Below, piece by piece: positions 1 through 10,616 of a DNA stretch of 64,000 nt (position 1 is its first letter; every line of letters begins with the position of its first letter). A program made the translations under genes and the position numbers. The stretch lies in NCBI GenBank assembly GCA_035235625.1, contig CP141143.1, forward strand, positions 12,755,092-12,819,091, given 5' to 3'. Origin of the DNA: Saururus chinensis. Lineage: Eukaryota > Streptophyta > Magnoliopsida > Piperales > Saururaceae. The notes under the pieces were generated by a model. It did no database searches and was not told the DNA's origin. It was given only the letters and a program-made list of their open reading frames with translations.

Positions 1-109
1 ATATTATTTTTTTAAAAAAAATTGAAAAAAATAATATAAAAAATATTTTTTTAATCTATTCGGGTCAAACGGTTCGGGTTCGGCGAAACCCAACCTGGTG
101 GCATCACTA
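1..109. mobile_element. right end of a hAT-like element nested in the CACTA end
   Basis: The first 109 bases end in TGGCATCACTA after a block of repeated GGGT/GGTTCGGG words. The same end (CTAGTGGCATCACTA) closes the element at 20079-20462 in intron 1 of the Ca2+-ATPase gene, so these look like two members of one small non-autonomous family. The left end lies outside the window. Assignment to hAT is an inference from the short terminal repeat; no target duplication can be read here. Confidence 0.45.
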
Positions 110-601
110 TTTGTAGACAAGCGTCACTATTAGAAATACTATTTGTGACACATTTACGGGCGTTGCTAATAGTTATAAATTTTTATTTTTTTTATTTGAA
201 ATTTATTACTATTAGCGACACTTTTATTAAGCGTTGCTAATAAATATGTATTAGCGACACTTAAGAAAAAATATCACTAATAATATACGTATTAGCGACG
301 CTTAAGAAAAAGCGTCGCCAATAATTATGAATTTTTTTCTTTTTTTTTTAGAAATGTATACCTTTTAGTGACGTGTAGTGCAAATGTCGCTAACTATTAG
401 CGACACTTACTTTAAAGCGTCGCTAATAGTTTTTTATTAGCAACGCTTTAAGCTAAGCGTCACTAATGCGTGGCTATTAGCGACGCATATGATTTTACGT
501 TGCTAATAGTTAATTTTTTGGTGACAAGTTTATATACGTTGTAAGTAGTTATTTTAGCGACACTTGTGTATGCGTTGCTAATAGTCAGTTTTGTTGTAGT
601 G
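110..601. mobile_element. CACTA (En/Spm) transposon terminus with subterminal repeats
   Basis: The segment ends at 601 with TTTTGTTGTAGTG, the reverse complement of the classical CACTACAACAAAA terminal inverted repeat of plant CACTA transposons. The preceding 490 bases carry many direct and inverted copies of a short word around AGCGACGCTT. Such words are the subterminal repeats that bind the TNPA-type protein in this superfamily. The three bases after the end (ATA, 602-604) would be one copy of the 3-bp target duplication. Transposase and left end are outside the window. Confidence 0.8.
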
Positions 602-604
602 ATA

Positions 605-929
605 CAACACAATTGATTATGCCTTGTGTTTATTTTTTTATTTTTAACTTAACATGGATGTTATCTTCTGGTTTTGCATAGATTCTTGTTAAATTTTATG
701 CGGTTAGACCAAATTTAGGATGTCATGTGAAGCTTCCCATATGTACACCATCATTTCACTCTTTGAGAACATATTTTACTTTAGTTATGTTGATGAGACT
801 GCTATAGAACTTAAGGGGAGAAATATGGAGTTAGATAACGTTCTAAAGGCCTAATGTTATTTTTAACAAAGTGGCTTTTTATATCTATGACCAGGGACCG
901 AATAAACATCTACATATCTACGTTCCATG
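605..929. other. unassigned AT-rich spacer
   Basis: This stretch between the CACTA end and the next repeat shows no gene, no tRNA-like fold and no recognisable transposon end. Short open frames in it are below what chance gives in AT-rich DNA. Confidence 0.5.
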
Positions 930-1236
930 TGTCCCCCATTTCTTTTTTACCCCACCATCTTTTATTAAAATCTTCCACATCCCCCATTTTTACCCAATCC
1001 CTTATTTCCCACTTCTTTTCTTCCCTTACTTTTTTCATCTTCTTTAGCGCCGGCACCAACGCCGATGGCCTATGCTCATAGCCGCTGGCCCCAACCACCC
1101 GTTGCCGCTGTGTGCAATTGCCAGCGGTGGGCATGGGCCGCAACCCCTGGCTGGCCGGAGTTGGAGGAGAAGGGAAAGAGGGTAAAAGGGATGGGGGATA
1201 TAGGGGAAATAAGTTTTTTTTTATTTGGGAGATATA
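930..1236. mobile_element. small non-autonomous repeat with a GC-rich core
   Basis: Pyrimidine-rich left and purine-rich right flanks (CCCCCATTTC..., ...GATGGGGGATATAGGGG) enclose a GC-rich core containing GCCGGCACCAACGCC. The copy at 9322-9939, read on the other strand, has the same arrangement and a related core (CCGGCACCAACTCC). I treat the two as one family. Ends and target duplication are not clear in this copy, so the boundaries are approximate. Confidence 0.4.
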
Positions 1237-3918
1237 GGGCCTGTTAGGGGTCTTGGAAAAAAAAAACTTTCTTAGAAAAGTAACTTTTCTAAGAAAATTA
1301 TATTTCCAAGATAATAAATTTTCATAGAAATAAATATTTTCATAGTTAGGTGTTCATTTGAAAAAAATTACTGGAAAACTTTATTAATGTATATTTTTAA
1401 AAGAAACTAGCTAAATAACTACATTTATAAAGAATAACATATTTAGGTCCTTTGATACTTATTTTTTTTATTTGGTTAAGAGATTATTTTGCATGATTGT
1501 GGGTAAATAAATATTTTATCATATAATAATTTTAATTTTATAAAAAAATATAATAAATGATAATTTGGGTTTTTTTCTCATGTACCCTGTGTTTATTCAC
1601 CTTTTTTTTTGGCTAAATGTATTTTATGACTAATTTATATTCTCATCCCCTTCATATGAATATATACTTATGTTCAAATAAATTGGCATGAGAGGAGGTT
1701 ATTATTATGAATTTTTTGGATTGTGGCAAACTGATTGGCTTGCAAACCAATTAGAACATAGATTGCAGTAGAAGGCTATCCACTTTATAATTTTGGATAT
1801 AATCGGGGCATTTGGGTCCTTTTTAAGTACAAGTGCAGGCTTTACCACGTGCATAAAGCTATTTTATATATTACATAAAAATGGAAGATATTAATGTTAT
1901 ATCTATGAGAGAGAATGTTTTCCCATCATCTCAATAACTTACCTACATATGTTGATTTGATCTAAACCAAATATGCTCATGCTACTCATCTAGAGTCAAA
2001 CTATAGTACTAAAAAGTAGCTAATCGTATGTCCTCACCAATTTTATCCAATTCAATAACCCAACAAAGGGCCATCGCTAATTCATCACCGGAAAAAAGTG
2101 AACCACCTTGCTTGATTATTGAATCACGTACATCTTTCAACCATCTCAAATTATGTCATTCATCAGTTCAAAACAAGTGTTAACACTACAGATGAAACCT
2201 GAAGGCAGTCTCACAATGCTATATCATATGGATATGGTGTTATTAAACCCAACTAATTATACATATATACATCTATTAAATGGATTGCCATGATAAAGGG
2301 ATAGGTTCCTCCAAAAGACCATCATTTATGCATCTCAGGAACCAACCGGCACAAAGAGCAAAATAGCACATTTGTTTCAGCTACAGAAAGAACAAATCAC
2401 TCTAAAACATTGCACAAAAAATCGCAACTTAATTAGAGTCAGTTCAATTTGTCCGTTGTAAAATATTTCAACATGCACTACACGCAGATGGTATGCTGGC
2501 TGATTTCATGCCACCACAACATAAGATATTCAGAGTTAAATGGGGAATAAAGTATGTGAACTAATTTTATTATTAACATCGCCGAGACAGAAACCTTATA
2601 CCAGCAAGAGTTATAAAAATGAGAAAAGGAAACAAAAAAGATGAAAAGAAGAAAGAATATAGTGTATCCCAGCTCTCACAGCAACTAAAAAATCTCTGGA
2701 AAATTTAAACGTAAGAAAAGCTTCGCACTGCCATTAATTAGACTCCAGCAATACCACAGAAAATGGTAGAAAAAAAGGCTCTCTCTATCTAGGATAGGAA
2801 ACAATATACTTTTGTACAACAAATTAACACTATCACAGGAAACATTCAGTTTACCGGTGATAGGTCTTGCATTGAGGCAAATCTAAATCACAAATCAAAG
2901 ACTCATCTGCTTTACCTAGCTCAGACTCACAGAAAAAGTATTGTTAGCAGTCCAGATTAAAGTGGTTCCTCACAAAGTGGCAAGTATGCACTATCTAAAT
3001 TTACGTTCTCATTTGCCCACATTTAAGTGGTACAAACTAAATATATAACTGATCTAAATTTAAGTGGTACCAGCTAATTATCAACATAAAGAGATACTTT
3101 CAAGTTGAAAACTCACCATGTCCAAAACCCAATACTATTCCAATGTCTTCCACACATTAACTAAGAGCATGTAAACCAACTTAGTTTTTGCACCCTACCA
3201 GTTCAAAAATCATTAACTAAGAGCATGTACCAGTATACTTTTGTACAGCTCGGAATTCAGCTTCTTTCCCCTGCATAACATAAGGTGACAACCTTGCATT
3301 CAAGACCATTGAAAATTACACAACATATAGCACTGAACAACAGTAGCAATTTTGTGAACCGATGATGCAACAAGAACAAAATAGACAATTGCTAAAGGTC
3401 ATAGGAACAAAACAATTTGAACACAAAAAGTTAAGTTCAAGTAGCCTCGAAATGTTTACATTTGAAATATTTGTTATGATAAGAAGCCTCCTAATGTTTC
3501 ATTAGATCTACAAAAATACGCATAACAGACAGCATAATTGGATGGACAAAAACAAACACTATTACTTTCATGCATAAGAATTTGATTTCAGATCAAATTG
3601 AATTCTATCAGTTTTTTTTTTTTTTTTGCATAGGTTTTCATCAACGTAAAACAACTTCCAAAACTCCCCCAATTTTAAAAACAAGGTCAAAGATAATCCA
3701 GTTTTATTTTAAGTGCCACATGAACATATATAGTTGTACCAAGAATATACTATTCTACCATTTCACAAGAAACCAACCAGAAGATTCAAGTATCCAAAAC
3801 TTCAGTAAATAAAAGTTTCAAAAATTGCATTTAGATAATCCTGTTTCATACATGTTAAAAAAAAATAGACAGAGCAAAAAGAAAAAGACTTTTCTTTAAT
3901 ATTCGTGCTCAACATTAC

Positions 3919-3975
3919 CTGCGTATCTTCTCTCAAATTTCCAGTTAAGATACCTCTTCACAAATGTCGTCTCCC
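3919..3975 (-). pseudogene. captured exon of a Ran GTPase gene (fragment)
   Basis: Read on the - strand, a 57-base exon is bounded by a TGCAG acceptor and a GTAATG donor and encodes ETTFVKRYLNWKFERRYA. The plant Ran protein has the P-loop sequence [20 protein letters not shown] at this place, encoded by an exon of about this size. The invariant P-loop Lys is Glu here and several other residues differ, so the piece is not functional. Flanking T-rich sequence on the - strand is consistent with Ran introns, but I could not find the neighbouring exons. It lies inside the TIR element and points away from the MYB-CC fragment. The match is from memory of the Ran family and rests on about 18 residues. 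Confidence 0.6.
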
Positions 3976-4344
3976 CTGCAGTCAGGATTGCAACACGTCC
4001 AAAAAAATCCAAAAATTTCATAAAGAACATAAAAGAGAAAAAAATATGCAGAAGAACAAAAGCAGATAATTCAAAAAAAAAAACACAAGACTAATGTACC
4101 TGGACTCAGAGTCAAGGACTCGATCTGGAGTAGTTTCAAGCAGTAGCAGACTCGCTCTGGCGATTTTTAAGCCCCTCCATTTCTTCACTCCATTCTTTTC
4201 TTTGCTCCTTTCTCTGTCATCTCCGTTTAGGATTTTGGGAGAAACGAAGGTGAAGCGATTTGGTTCCTTTTCGTGAAAGATTATAGTGCGTTTTCATGAG
4301 AAAAAGGCAAAATTTCGAATTTGGTTGTGGGTCGTTAAGGGAGA

Positions 4345-4539
4345 ATATACTCGGCGATGCTACCTTTGGATAATGGCGTGATGGGGCATGATGAGTTGCC
4401 GGGAGGGCCTCTGAATGAGGCCAATCTCCTCCGCGATGCCTACCTGTCCTGACCACTCACCCCAAGCCCCGGCTCCGGTGGACGGCTGAGCTCCACGAGT
4501 GGTTTGTCGATGCCGTCACTCAGCTCGATAGACCCGACA
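4345..4539 (+). pseudogene. captured first exon of a MYB-CC / PHR1-like transcription factor
   Basis: The + strand reads YSAMLPLDNGVMGHDELPGG, then, after a one-base deletion near 4443, LTTHPKPRLRWTAELHEWF and VDAVTQLDRPD. It ends at a perfect splice donor (A|GTGAGT at 4539/4540). This is the N-terminus plus the start of the GARP/MYB-CC DNA-binding domain (family consensus KPRLRWT.ELHERFVDAV), broken where the family's first intron normally falls. The canonical first Met appears changed to ATA (4345). The frameshift, the substituted R and G residues in the domain and the absence of the later exons (the LTLYHLKSHLQ helix) make it a dead fragment. It belongs with the PHL7-like subgroup by its leader sequence. 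It sits in the right third of the TIR element. Confidence 0.8.
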
Positions 4540-4629
4540 GTGAGTCCTTCCTTCTTATTATATTAAGTGAAGGCGCGGTGGAGTTGGGAAGGATCGGCGG
4601 CGGCGGCGGAAGGGAGATAGCGAGTGGCC

Positions 4630-4722
4630 ATGGCTGCGTCCTCATGGGAGGTGGCTAACTTCATTAGAGGAGCGGAGAGCAGCAACCCGACGACTTTAGG
4701 AAATTTTATTTCCAGAGGGTAA
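4630..4722 (+). pseudogene. possible third captured 5' exon (unidentified)
   Basis: A start codon in strong plant context (GCCATGGCTGCGTCC) opens a 31-codon frame beginning MAASSWEVANFIRGAESSN. The frame ends beside a good splice donor (AGAGG|GTAAGG at about 4718/4719). Together with the neighbouring Ran and MYB-CC fragments this suggests another captured first exon. I do not recognise the protein, and chance is a real alternative at this length. Confidence 0.25.
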
Positions 4723-4886
4723 GGGGGTGGGGAAATAAATCCCACTTTTCCACCATTATTTACATGGGTTAGAAAACTAAAACTTTTCATGTTTTAATTT
4801 TTTACAACCCCTAACCGCATGCAATATCTTTTTCTAAGAAAACTTATTTTCCAACTAATTTTTCTAAAACCCGTAACAGGCCCATA

Positions 4887-6874
4887 GGGAAAAAAAAGAG
4901 ATCTGTATAGCTAAGCTCAATGGAAAAATATTTTAGCAATATAATGCTAAATTATTTTAGCGTTAATGTAAAAATATTTTAACGTTATTGCAAACACGTT
5001 TAAATGATTCGTTTGACGCGTTGTATTCCTATCCCTTACTTTGATCTGCATTTGAGTTGTAATGGAGAAGGTTCGCTATATGCATCATCACGTAGCTTTA
5101 TCTGCGTGTGAGTTGATTCGTTGGCGTCATGAAGTTGTACGTATACAGTATAAAACTGTCTAGATGCTTTTTTTAACTACTTCACTATTCTTCTTCGACA
5201 ATGACTGCTAACAAGTTACTAAAATATCGAAATTGTCGAAAGTACGAGGCCAAAAGCCACCATTTACCATCAATTGCATGTGAAATTGTGTGTGGCGTTT
5301 GCTTAAAATCAATTGGTGTACGTTTCCCTTGTTCCTTTTTAAAGTTTTGTGCGAGCTTTATTTGTAGCTGCCTTGTAACTTCCTTGACAGAAAGACAGAG
5401 TAGGAATTTGCGGGGAAGTTTCGGCAAAAGTTGTGCACATAATCTATAAAGAGATGGAAAATCACTATATTTCAGGTTCATTTTCTGTTAGCAAAGCTTG
5501 TTAACGGAATCTCTTTCTACTTATGTTAAAACATGTGTAACCTGTGGCAAAAGTGGTTTTCTTTCCTGAGTGTGGGCACAAACACCACTAGAAATCGTAG
5601 AACCGTCATTGCGGTTACGCGGTATGATGTGCCTATAAGATATATGTGTGTGTATACATCAGGAAGAGGGTGAAATGCTGTCAAGAATCTGTTTTCCGTC
5701 ATCCTGGCCTTCAAGCCACTTTTGCGAACCGGAATTACTTTCCATCTGGGTCTGCTAATTCCCATTTGGAAATGAGTAGAATGAAGAAGAAAATGACGAC
5801 TCCGCCCAGGTCTCTGAGCAGTGGCGAACCAGAAACTTTCCTGCAATGTTCAATGCCTGGAATCCGAGTCAACTCACAAGTCTACGACCACATTATAAAA
5901 ACGATTAATCCATCCACTCGCCAGTCGTCATGCTAAGCTTACTTCATTGTCTAAAACAGCATTGATGGCCCAACTCATCAATGGTGTTTAGACAATGCTT
6001 TGGCGTATAAAACAGCATTTTTCTGAAGTAATTGACTGGTTGAGAGTGATACATCATTTGATGGATATCTGACCCCTGGCAGTGCAACTTCCACGAAGTT
6101 TCAGCACATGTTGTGAAGTTCAAGATTTGATAGAATAAATGGCAAGTGGATACAATTAATGGAAAGATGTAGATGCTGCTGCTCTGTATGTCTTTCTTTT
6201 TCTAAAGTTAAAGATAATCTATATATTTTTTGTTGCTGTGGCAAATCATAAACCATATAGATAAAATGGTGCATATGCAAATTAGAAGCCATGCCTGTAC
6301 GTAACATACCATGATTTGAAAGCAGTAGTAGAAGAGGACAACGCCGATGGAATGGAGTATTCAGTGATAACTACGGAATTGTCTTCTTAGTTGCGGGCAC
6401 GTAACTTTGAGTGCATGCGATATCTCCGAGCCTCTGTTGTTTAGGCAAACTAGTAAGGCTCCTGAATATTTCATAATATAGTCCTTTCATTCATATACTA
6501 GTGTTAATTATATATACTGTGTTAGAGAGTACACCCAGCCAGACAGAAAGAACTCTAACGACTGACGAATATTATATAATGACTTGAACACTCAACAGAG
6601 AAGCAAGTCGCTTGGCTACACTTGAACTGCCAACAAAAGATTGCCCCGTCTTCTTTCTGAGTCTCTCTGGGAAAAAAACTGATTTTACTTGCTTGGATGG
6701 TTAATTAGAAGCAAACAGATTTCTATCTTCTGGAGTTTAAAGCGCAACATTCGTCTCCAAAGGTACTGCTGTGTGCCATCTCTCTTTATGTTTGTCCTCT
6801 TTTCTACTTGAAGATTTGCTACTGCATAAATGTCTCGAACGTGTATATCATGCATGTTTTGGTAGAGAAGAATT
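4887..6874. other. unassigned DNA between two transposons
   Basis: No gene is supported. Open frames of 98 and 106 codons on the - strand (5185-5481, 5526-5846) and 96 codons on the + strand (5646-5936) have no family-like motifs, no transmembrane or repeat pattern and no splice context, and they overlap each other. The segment may be intergenic DNA or unrecognised repeat. Confidence 0.4.
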
Positions 6875-7188
6875 TAATAGGAATCTTCTTCTTAGATTTC
6901 TCTATTTTGGCTAGATGATAGATTCTAGAAGTAAATGGTGAATAACACCAAGTTTGCACTAAAAACATCTTATCCCCCTCCATTCAGAGTTTTGGACTTT
7001 AAATACAGACTGTCCAGTTCTTGGCAGACATACGGGCATTCATATCTCCCTTCCATCTTCACACTTATGCCTTCTTTGTTATACATAATATTTACATAAT
7101 CACGCCACATATCACACCCAAAATAAGTCACACACCATATATATAATCATTAAAATAAGTAACCACGAACTCTAGTTAACTCTATTAG
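6875..7188 (-). repeat. 3' LTR of the gypsy element
   Basis: This is the left, downstream LTR of the - strand element. It aligns with 13271-13610 through several shared blocks, e.g. AACACCAAGTTTGCACTAAAAACATCTTATCC here against the same block with TGTACT there. It abuts the polypurine tract on its right side. The left boundary is set by alignment with the TGATAGGAA start of the other copy. Confidence 0.75.
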
Positions 7189-7202
7189 TTCCCCCCACCC
7201 CC
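7189..7202 (-). promoter_or_regulatory. polypurine tract of the gypsy element
   Basis: On the - strand the run GGGGGTGGGGGGAA lies directly upstream of the 3' LTR. This is where the primer for plus-strand DNA synthesis sits in LTR retrotransposons. Confidence 0.65.
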
Positions 7203-7449
7203 AACAGAGTCCATGCCCTTAAGGACGAAATCAAGAAATTGTGCCTACAAATAATTGACTTTCTCCCAAGTTGCATATGTTGGATTAGAGTTCTTCCACT
7301 AAATGGGAACTTCCCTTTTTTCCTTTCTTTGTTTGATACTCTAGAGATGCTTGTGGTCCAAATGTGTACTCAAAGTTGTCTTCAAGAATTGGAGGTAATT
7401 CCTGCTGCACACATTCATCTTTGCCAAATTTTTCTTGAGAAGTGAGACA

Positions 7450-8436
7450 TGCAACACTCGATGTATACGTGAGCCAGGTGGAATTGCTAACTTGTAAGCG
7501 ACGGGTCCAACCCGATTTACCTCTTGAAAAGGCCCCTAATACTTACGAGAGATTTTAGCATATTTAATTTGATAAACTGATTTTTTACTATAGGCTTGAA
7601 GTTTAAGATAAACCCAATCACCCACCTTGAGCTCGACCTCCCTGTGATGTTTATAAAAAATCTGTTTCAATTTGTGTTGCGCCTCTTGTATGAAAGACCT
7701 CAAAATTTTAACACTGGATCCCTTTCCTTCAAGTCATTCTCAACATATGCCACTTTGGAAGTTCCCACCACATGAGTCAGGAGAGAGGGAGGAGGCAGGT
7801 CATAGACTACTTCAAATGGCGACATCTGTATGGTTTTGTGCCAACTAGTATTGTAACAAAATTTTGCCCACGATAAAAATTTCATCCAATCTCTTGGCTT
7901 AGATCCAATAAAGCAAGGAAGGTACATTTCTATAGTTATATTGACTACCTCCATCATGTTGAGAATGGTAGGCAGAGCTATAATTGAAATTTGTATCATT
8001 CAAATGGAATAACTCTTTCCAAAAAGAACTTGTAAATATAAAATATCTATCACATGCAATTGACTTAGGCATACCATGCAACCTGAAAATATTGTCAAAA
8101 TGCTCTAGCCACTCCTTGTGTTGTGTATGGATGTGTTAGTGAACAAAATGTGCATATTTACTTAGCCTATCAACCACAATAAAAATAACAGTTTTGCCTT
8201 TGGAATTTGGCAATCTGTCAATGAAATCTATAGATATATATTTCCAAATTTGGTTAGGAATGGGTAAGGGTTGCATAAGGCCAACAGGGAAAGAGTCTCA
8301 TGTTTGTGATGCTGACATGTATCACACTATTTAATAATTTTTTTACATCCCCTTTCATACCAATCCAATGGAAACCTTGCATGTAGGTAAAGGGTTTTGT
8401 GAAAACCTTTGTGTGCGCTTCCATAGAATTGATCAA
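7450..8436 (-). pseudogene. gypsy integrase remnant (and C-terminal domain)
   Basis: Read downward on the - strand, the pieces are an H2C2-type region with FHWIGMKGDVKKLLNSV (8436-8254), a core beginning IWKYISIDFIDRLPNSKGKT with a following VDRLSKYAHF, then HGMPKSIACDRYFIFTSSFW (about 8080), NTSWHKTIQMSPFEVVYDLPP, and a C-terminal tail KVGDWVYLKLQAYSKKSVYQ followed by VGPVAYKLAIPPGSRIH. These are standard landmarks of Ty3/gypsy integrases. In-frame stops and frame changes show it is dead. No chromodomain can be made out. Confidence 0.85.
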
Positions 8437-8448
8437 GTATATTAGAAA

Positions 8449-9311
8449 TTAATGCAAACTCGAAAGGATGGTGAATTCTTCCCTTATAGAAAATGAGATT
8501 TTGTTTTCCTCGATCCCATGGTGCCCGTAGTGCATCGTTGCTTGCTTGACGATGAAGACATTGTAAATGGACATCCTCTTCACTTTCCTTTCTAATTTAA
8601 CCAATGAGGAAGTGGTATAGATATGGCTAAATATTCTCCTGGGTTTTCTCCCTTTTCTTGTATGCATGACAGTGCATCAACCACTTTGTTCTATGGCCCT
8701 TTCTTGTATTTTATCACATAATCATACCCCAATAATTTGATTAACCATTTTTGTTGAACTAAGGTGTTAATTCTTTGTTCTAGGAGAAATTTTAGGGATT
8801 TTTTATCACTTCTATTGGTAAATTGTCTCCCTCATAAGTAAGGACACCACTTCTCAATGAAAATCACCGAAGCCAAAATCTATTTTTCATAGGTGGAAAG
8901 CAACAGTTTTTTCCTTGCAGTGATTGGCTAAAGAAGGCAATTGATTCATTTTCCTATAGTAATACACCCACAATGCTAGAACAAGATGCATCACACTCCA
9001 TCACAAATCTTTTTAAAAAAATCATGTAGAGCCAAAATTGGTGTTTGTGTCATCTTAAGCTTTAGATCATCAAATGCCAACTCTGCCTCTGGTATCCATT
9101 GGAATCCATCTCTCTTTAACATCTTCGTGAGAGGGCTGGCTATTTTACCATAGCATTTTATAAAAAAATTGCATTAACCCGGTGAGCCCTAAAAAGCCAC
9201 GTAGAGCCTTGAGTGTGTTAGGTTTAGGCCACTTTTCCATTGCTATCACTTTATCATGATCCACTGTCACCCCTTCCTCACTAATGATGTGTTCAAGATA
9301 TTGCACCTGTT
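8449..9311 (-). pseudogene. gypsy RT C-terminus and RNase H remnant
   Basis: After the nested MULE-like insertion the reverse-transcriptase frame resumes on the - strand as LLTKQVQYLEHIISEEGVTV, followed by [20 protein letters not shown], the conserved link between RT and RNase H in Ty3/gypsy pol. Below it are degraded RNase H words and the end KVVDALSC (normally NVVADALS). Many stops are present. Confidence 0.8.
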
Positions 9312-9321
9312 TAGTAAGCAA

Positions 9322-9939
9322 GAACGTAGCTATTCAAACCTCATTTTTTCCCCTTGTATCCCCTCAAAAAGTATTTTTTTTCTTTTTTACTTCTTTCCCT
9401 CTTTCCCCCATTCCTCTTCCCCTTCTCCTCCAGTGCTGACGACTAAATCTGGCCGCATCCACCACTAGGGGCCCCAGCCGGCGCTCCTAGCGACCAACGG
9501 CTGCGACCAGAGGCCCCAATGGCGACCAGCAGCCATGGTTGCAACTAGGGGCCTAATGACCGCAACCCTTCCGGCCGCCGTAGCGACCAGGGGCTAGCAG
9601 CGACCAGTAACCACCATTGGCCGCCTAACAACCACAACGGAGTCGCGGATGCTACTGGCCACCCAATGGCCACGACCCGTTGCTGGCCGCGCGTGCCAGG
9701 CCCCTGGTCGCAGCTGTAGCCAGAAGGGTCACGGCCTCGGCCAAAAGGGGCACAACCACTGGGCGTGCCAGCGGGGCCCCTGGTCGTGGTCATGGCCGTG
9801 GCCGGATTTAGCCGCTGGCACTGGAGTTGGTGCCGGAGAAGAAAGGGAAGAGGGATGGGGGAGAGGAAGAAAAAAGTAAAAAAAAAAATTACTTTTTGGG
9901 GGATACCGGGAAAAAAACAGGTTTTGAATAGCCACATTC
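9322..9939. mobile_element. MULE-like TIR element with GC-rich core, nested in gypsy RT
   Basis: Long imperfect terminal inverted repeats of about 60 bases are visible. The left end runs GAACGTAGCTATTCAAACC...CCCCTCAAAAAGTA, and the right end read inverted runs GAATGTGGCTATTCAAAACC...CCCCCAAAAAGTA. The flanks TAGTAAGCAA (9312-9321) and TAGTAGCAA (9940-9948) are a nearly perfect 9-10 bp target duplication, which fits Mutator-like elements. The insertion splits the gypsy RT between its ...KSAFAT and TKQVQYLEH words. The core (about 9430-9850) is strongly GC-rich, unlike everything around it, and could be captured or simple GC sequence. A related copy lies at 930-1236. Confidence 0.65.
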
Positions 9940-9948
9940 TAGTAGCAA

Positions 9949-10074
9949 ATGCAGATTTCTCCTGCTTCACATACAATTTGTTAGTCCTGAACAAATCAAA
10001 GACGATAAACAAATGTTTAATATGTTCATCCATGTCTAAATTGTAAATTAAAATATTATAAAAAAATACCAATA
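9949..10074 (-). pseudogene. gypsy RT catalytic-region fragment
   Basis: This is the short RT piece between two insertions. The - strand reads FVLVFFYNILIYNLDMDEHI, then HLFIVFDLFRTNKLYVKQEKSAFAT. The family motif is FxxVFFDDILIYS..EEH..HL..VF..L..N.LY.K..KC.F. The two catalytic Asp residues (DD) read YN, so the enzyme is inactive. Confidence 0.85.
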
Positions 10075-10079
10075 CAAAC

Positions 10080-10611
10080 TGAGAGAGTCGTTCTAAGATC
10101 TGAATTCTTTGATCACAGATCCGCAAATGTCAGAATAAATTGTCCAACGAAAAACTGAAAATTCTTACTAATGACAATTCAATTACAACTATACCAGATC
10201 ATTACATGAATCTAAAGAGATCTAAACCAACCTCGATGATTCAACAGGTCAGCTACAGTAGAACCTCAAGTTCCTCGTAGAGAACTTCGAACAGGGAATC
10301 TCAGATTCTACCTTCTCGTTGAATGAAAATTCATCAACTGACTTGTTTCAACTATATCCTAACTATTTATACTGATTACAAGACTATGACGTGGCCGCTA
10401 GCTAGAATTAGGCTGATGTAAGCGTCCCTCTAAATCCTCGTGAGCGCTCTGTAAATCCCCAGCTGAAGGTTGAAGACGACCAACGGTTCCAACAAAGTGA
10501 TAACTCTCATTAGTTAAGGACCATTATACCCCTGGCCAATCAGTATTTAAACAACCATTCAACGAAATGCCTAAGAGAACATTCCTCCCTTTTCACAACA
10601 ATGTTGCATCA
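10080..10611 (-). mobile_element. solo LTR (532 bp) in the gypsy RT, perfect 5-bp TSD
   Basis: The segment has TG...CA ends on both strands and is flanked by CAAAC on both sides (10075-10079 and 10612-10616). On the - strand it begins TGATGCAACATTGTTG and ends AACGACTCTCTCA, and contains a TATAAATA promoter box near its middle. It splits the RT word (F)RKFV from FVLVFF. No internal retrotransposon sequence belongs to it, so it is a solo LTR left after LTR-LTR recombination. Confidence 0.85.
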
Positions 10612-10616
10612 CAAAC

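Larger units (their letters stand above)
1237..4883. mobile_element. 3.6 kb TIR element carrying host-gene fragments
   Basis: The left terminus begins GGGCCTGTTAGGGG and the right terminus, read inverted, begins GGGCCTGTTACGGG. The similarity continues for about 25 bases, including the run of A after it. The trinucleotide ATA flanks both ends directly (1234-1236 and 4884-4886). TIRs beginning GGGCCTGTT with a 3-bp duplication fit a PIF/Harbinger-like non-autonomous element. The usual TWA target motif is not met, so the superfamily is tentative. No transposase is visible inside. The right third contains a Ran GTPase exon (- strand), a MYB-CC first exon (+ strand) and a possible third first exon. 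The middle (1900-3900) is A-rich on this strand and looks like intron or untranslated DNA. Confidence 0.65.

Noticed and set aside
5185..5936. three overlapping frames of 96-106 codons
   Set aside because: They overlap on both strands, show no conserved-looking motif and have no start or splice context better than chance.
9545..10126. 193-codon open frame on the - strand, the longest in the window
   Set aside because: It joins a piece of gypsy RT, the right TIR of a nested transposon and that transposon's GC-rich core. It is a chance fusion across an insertion boundary, not a gene.
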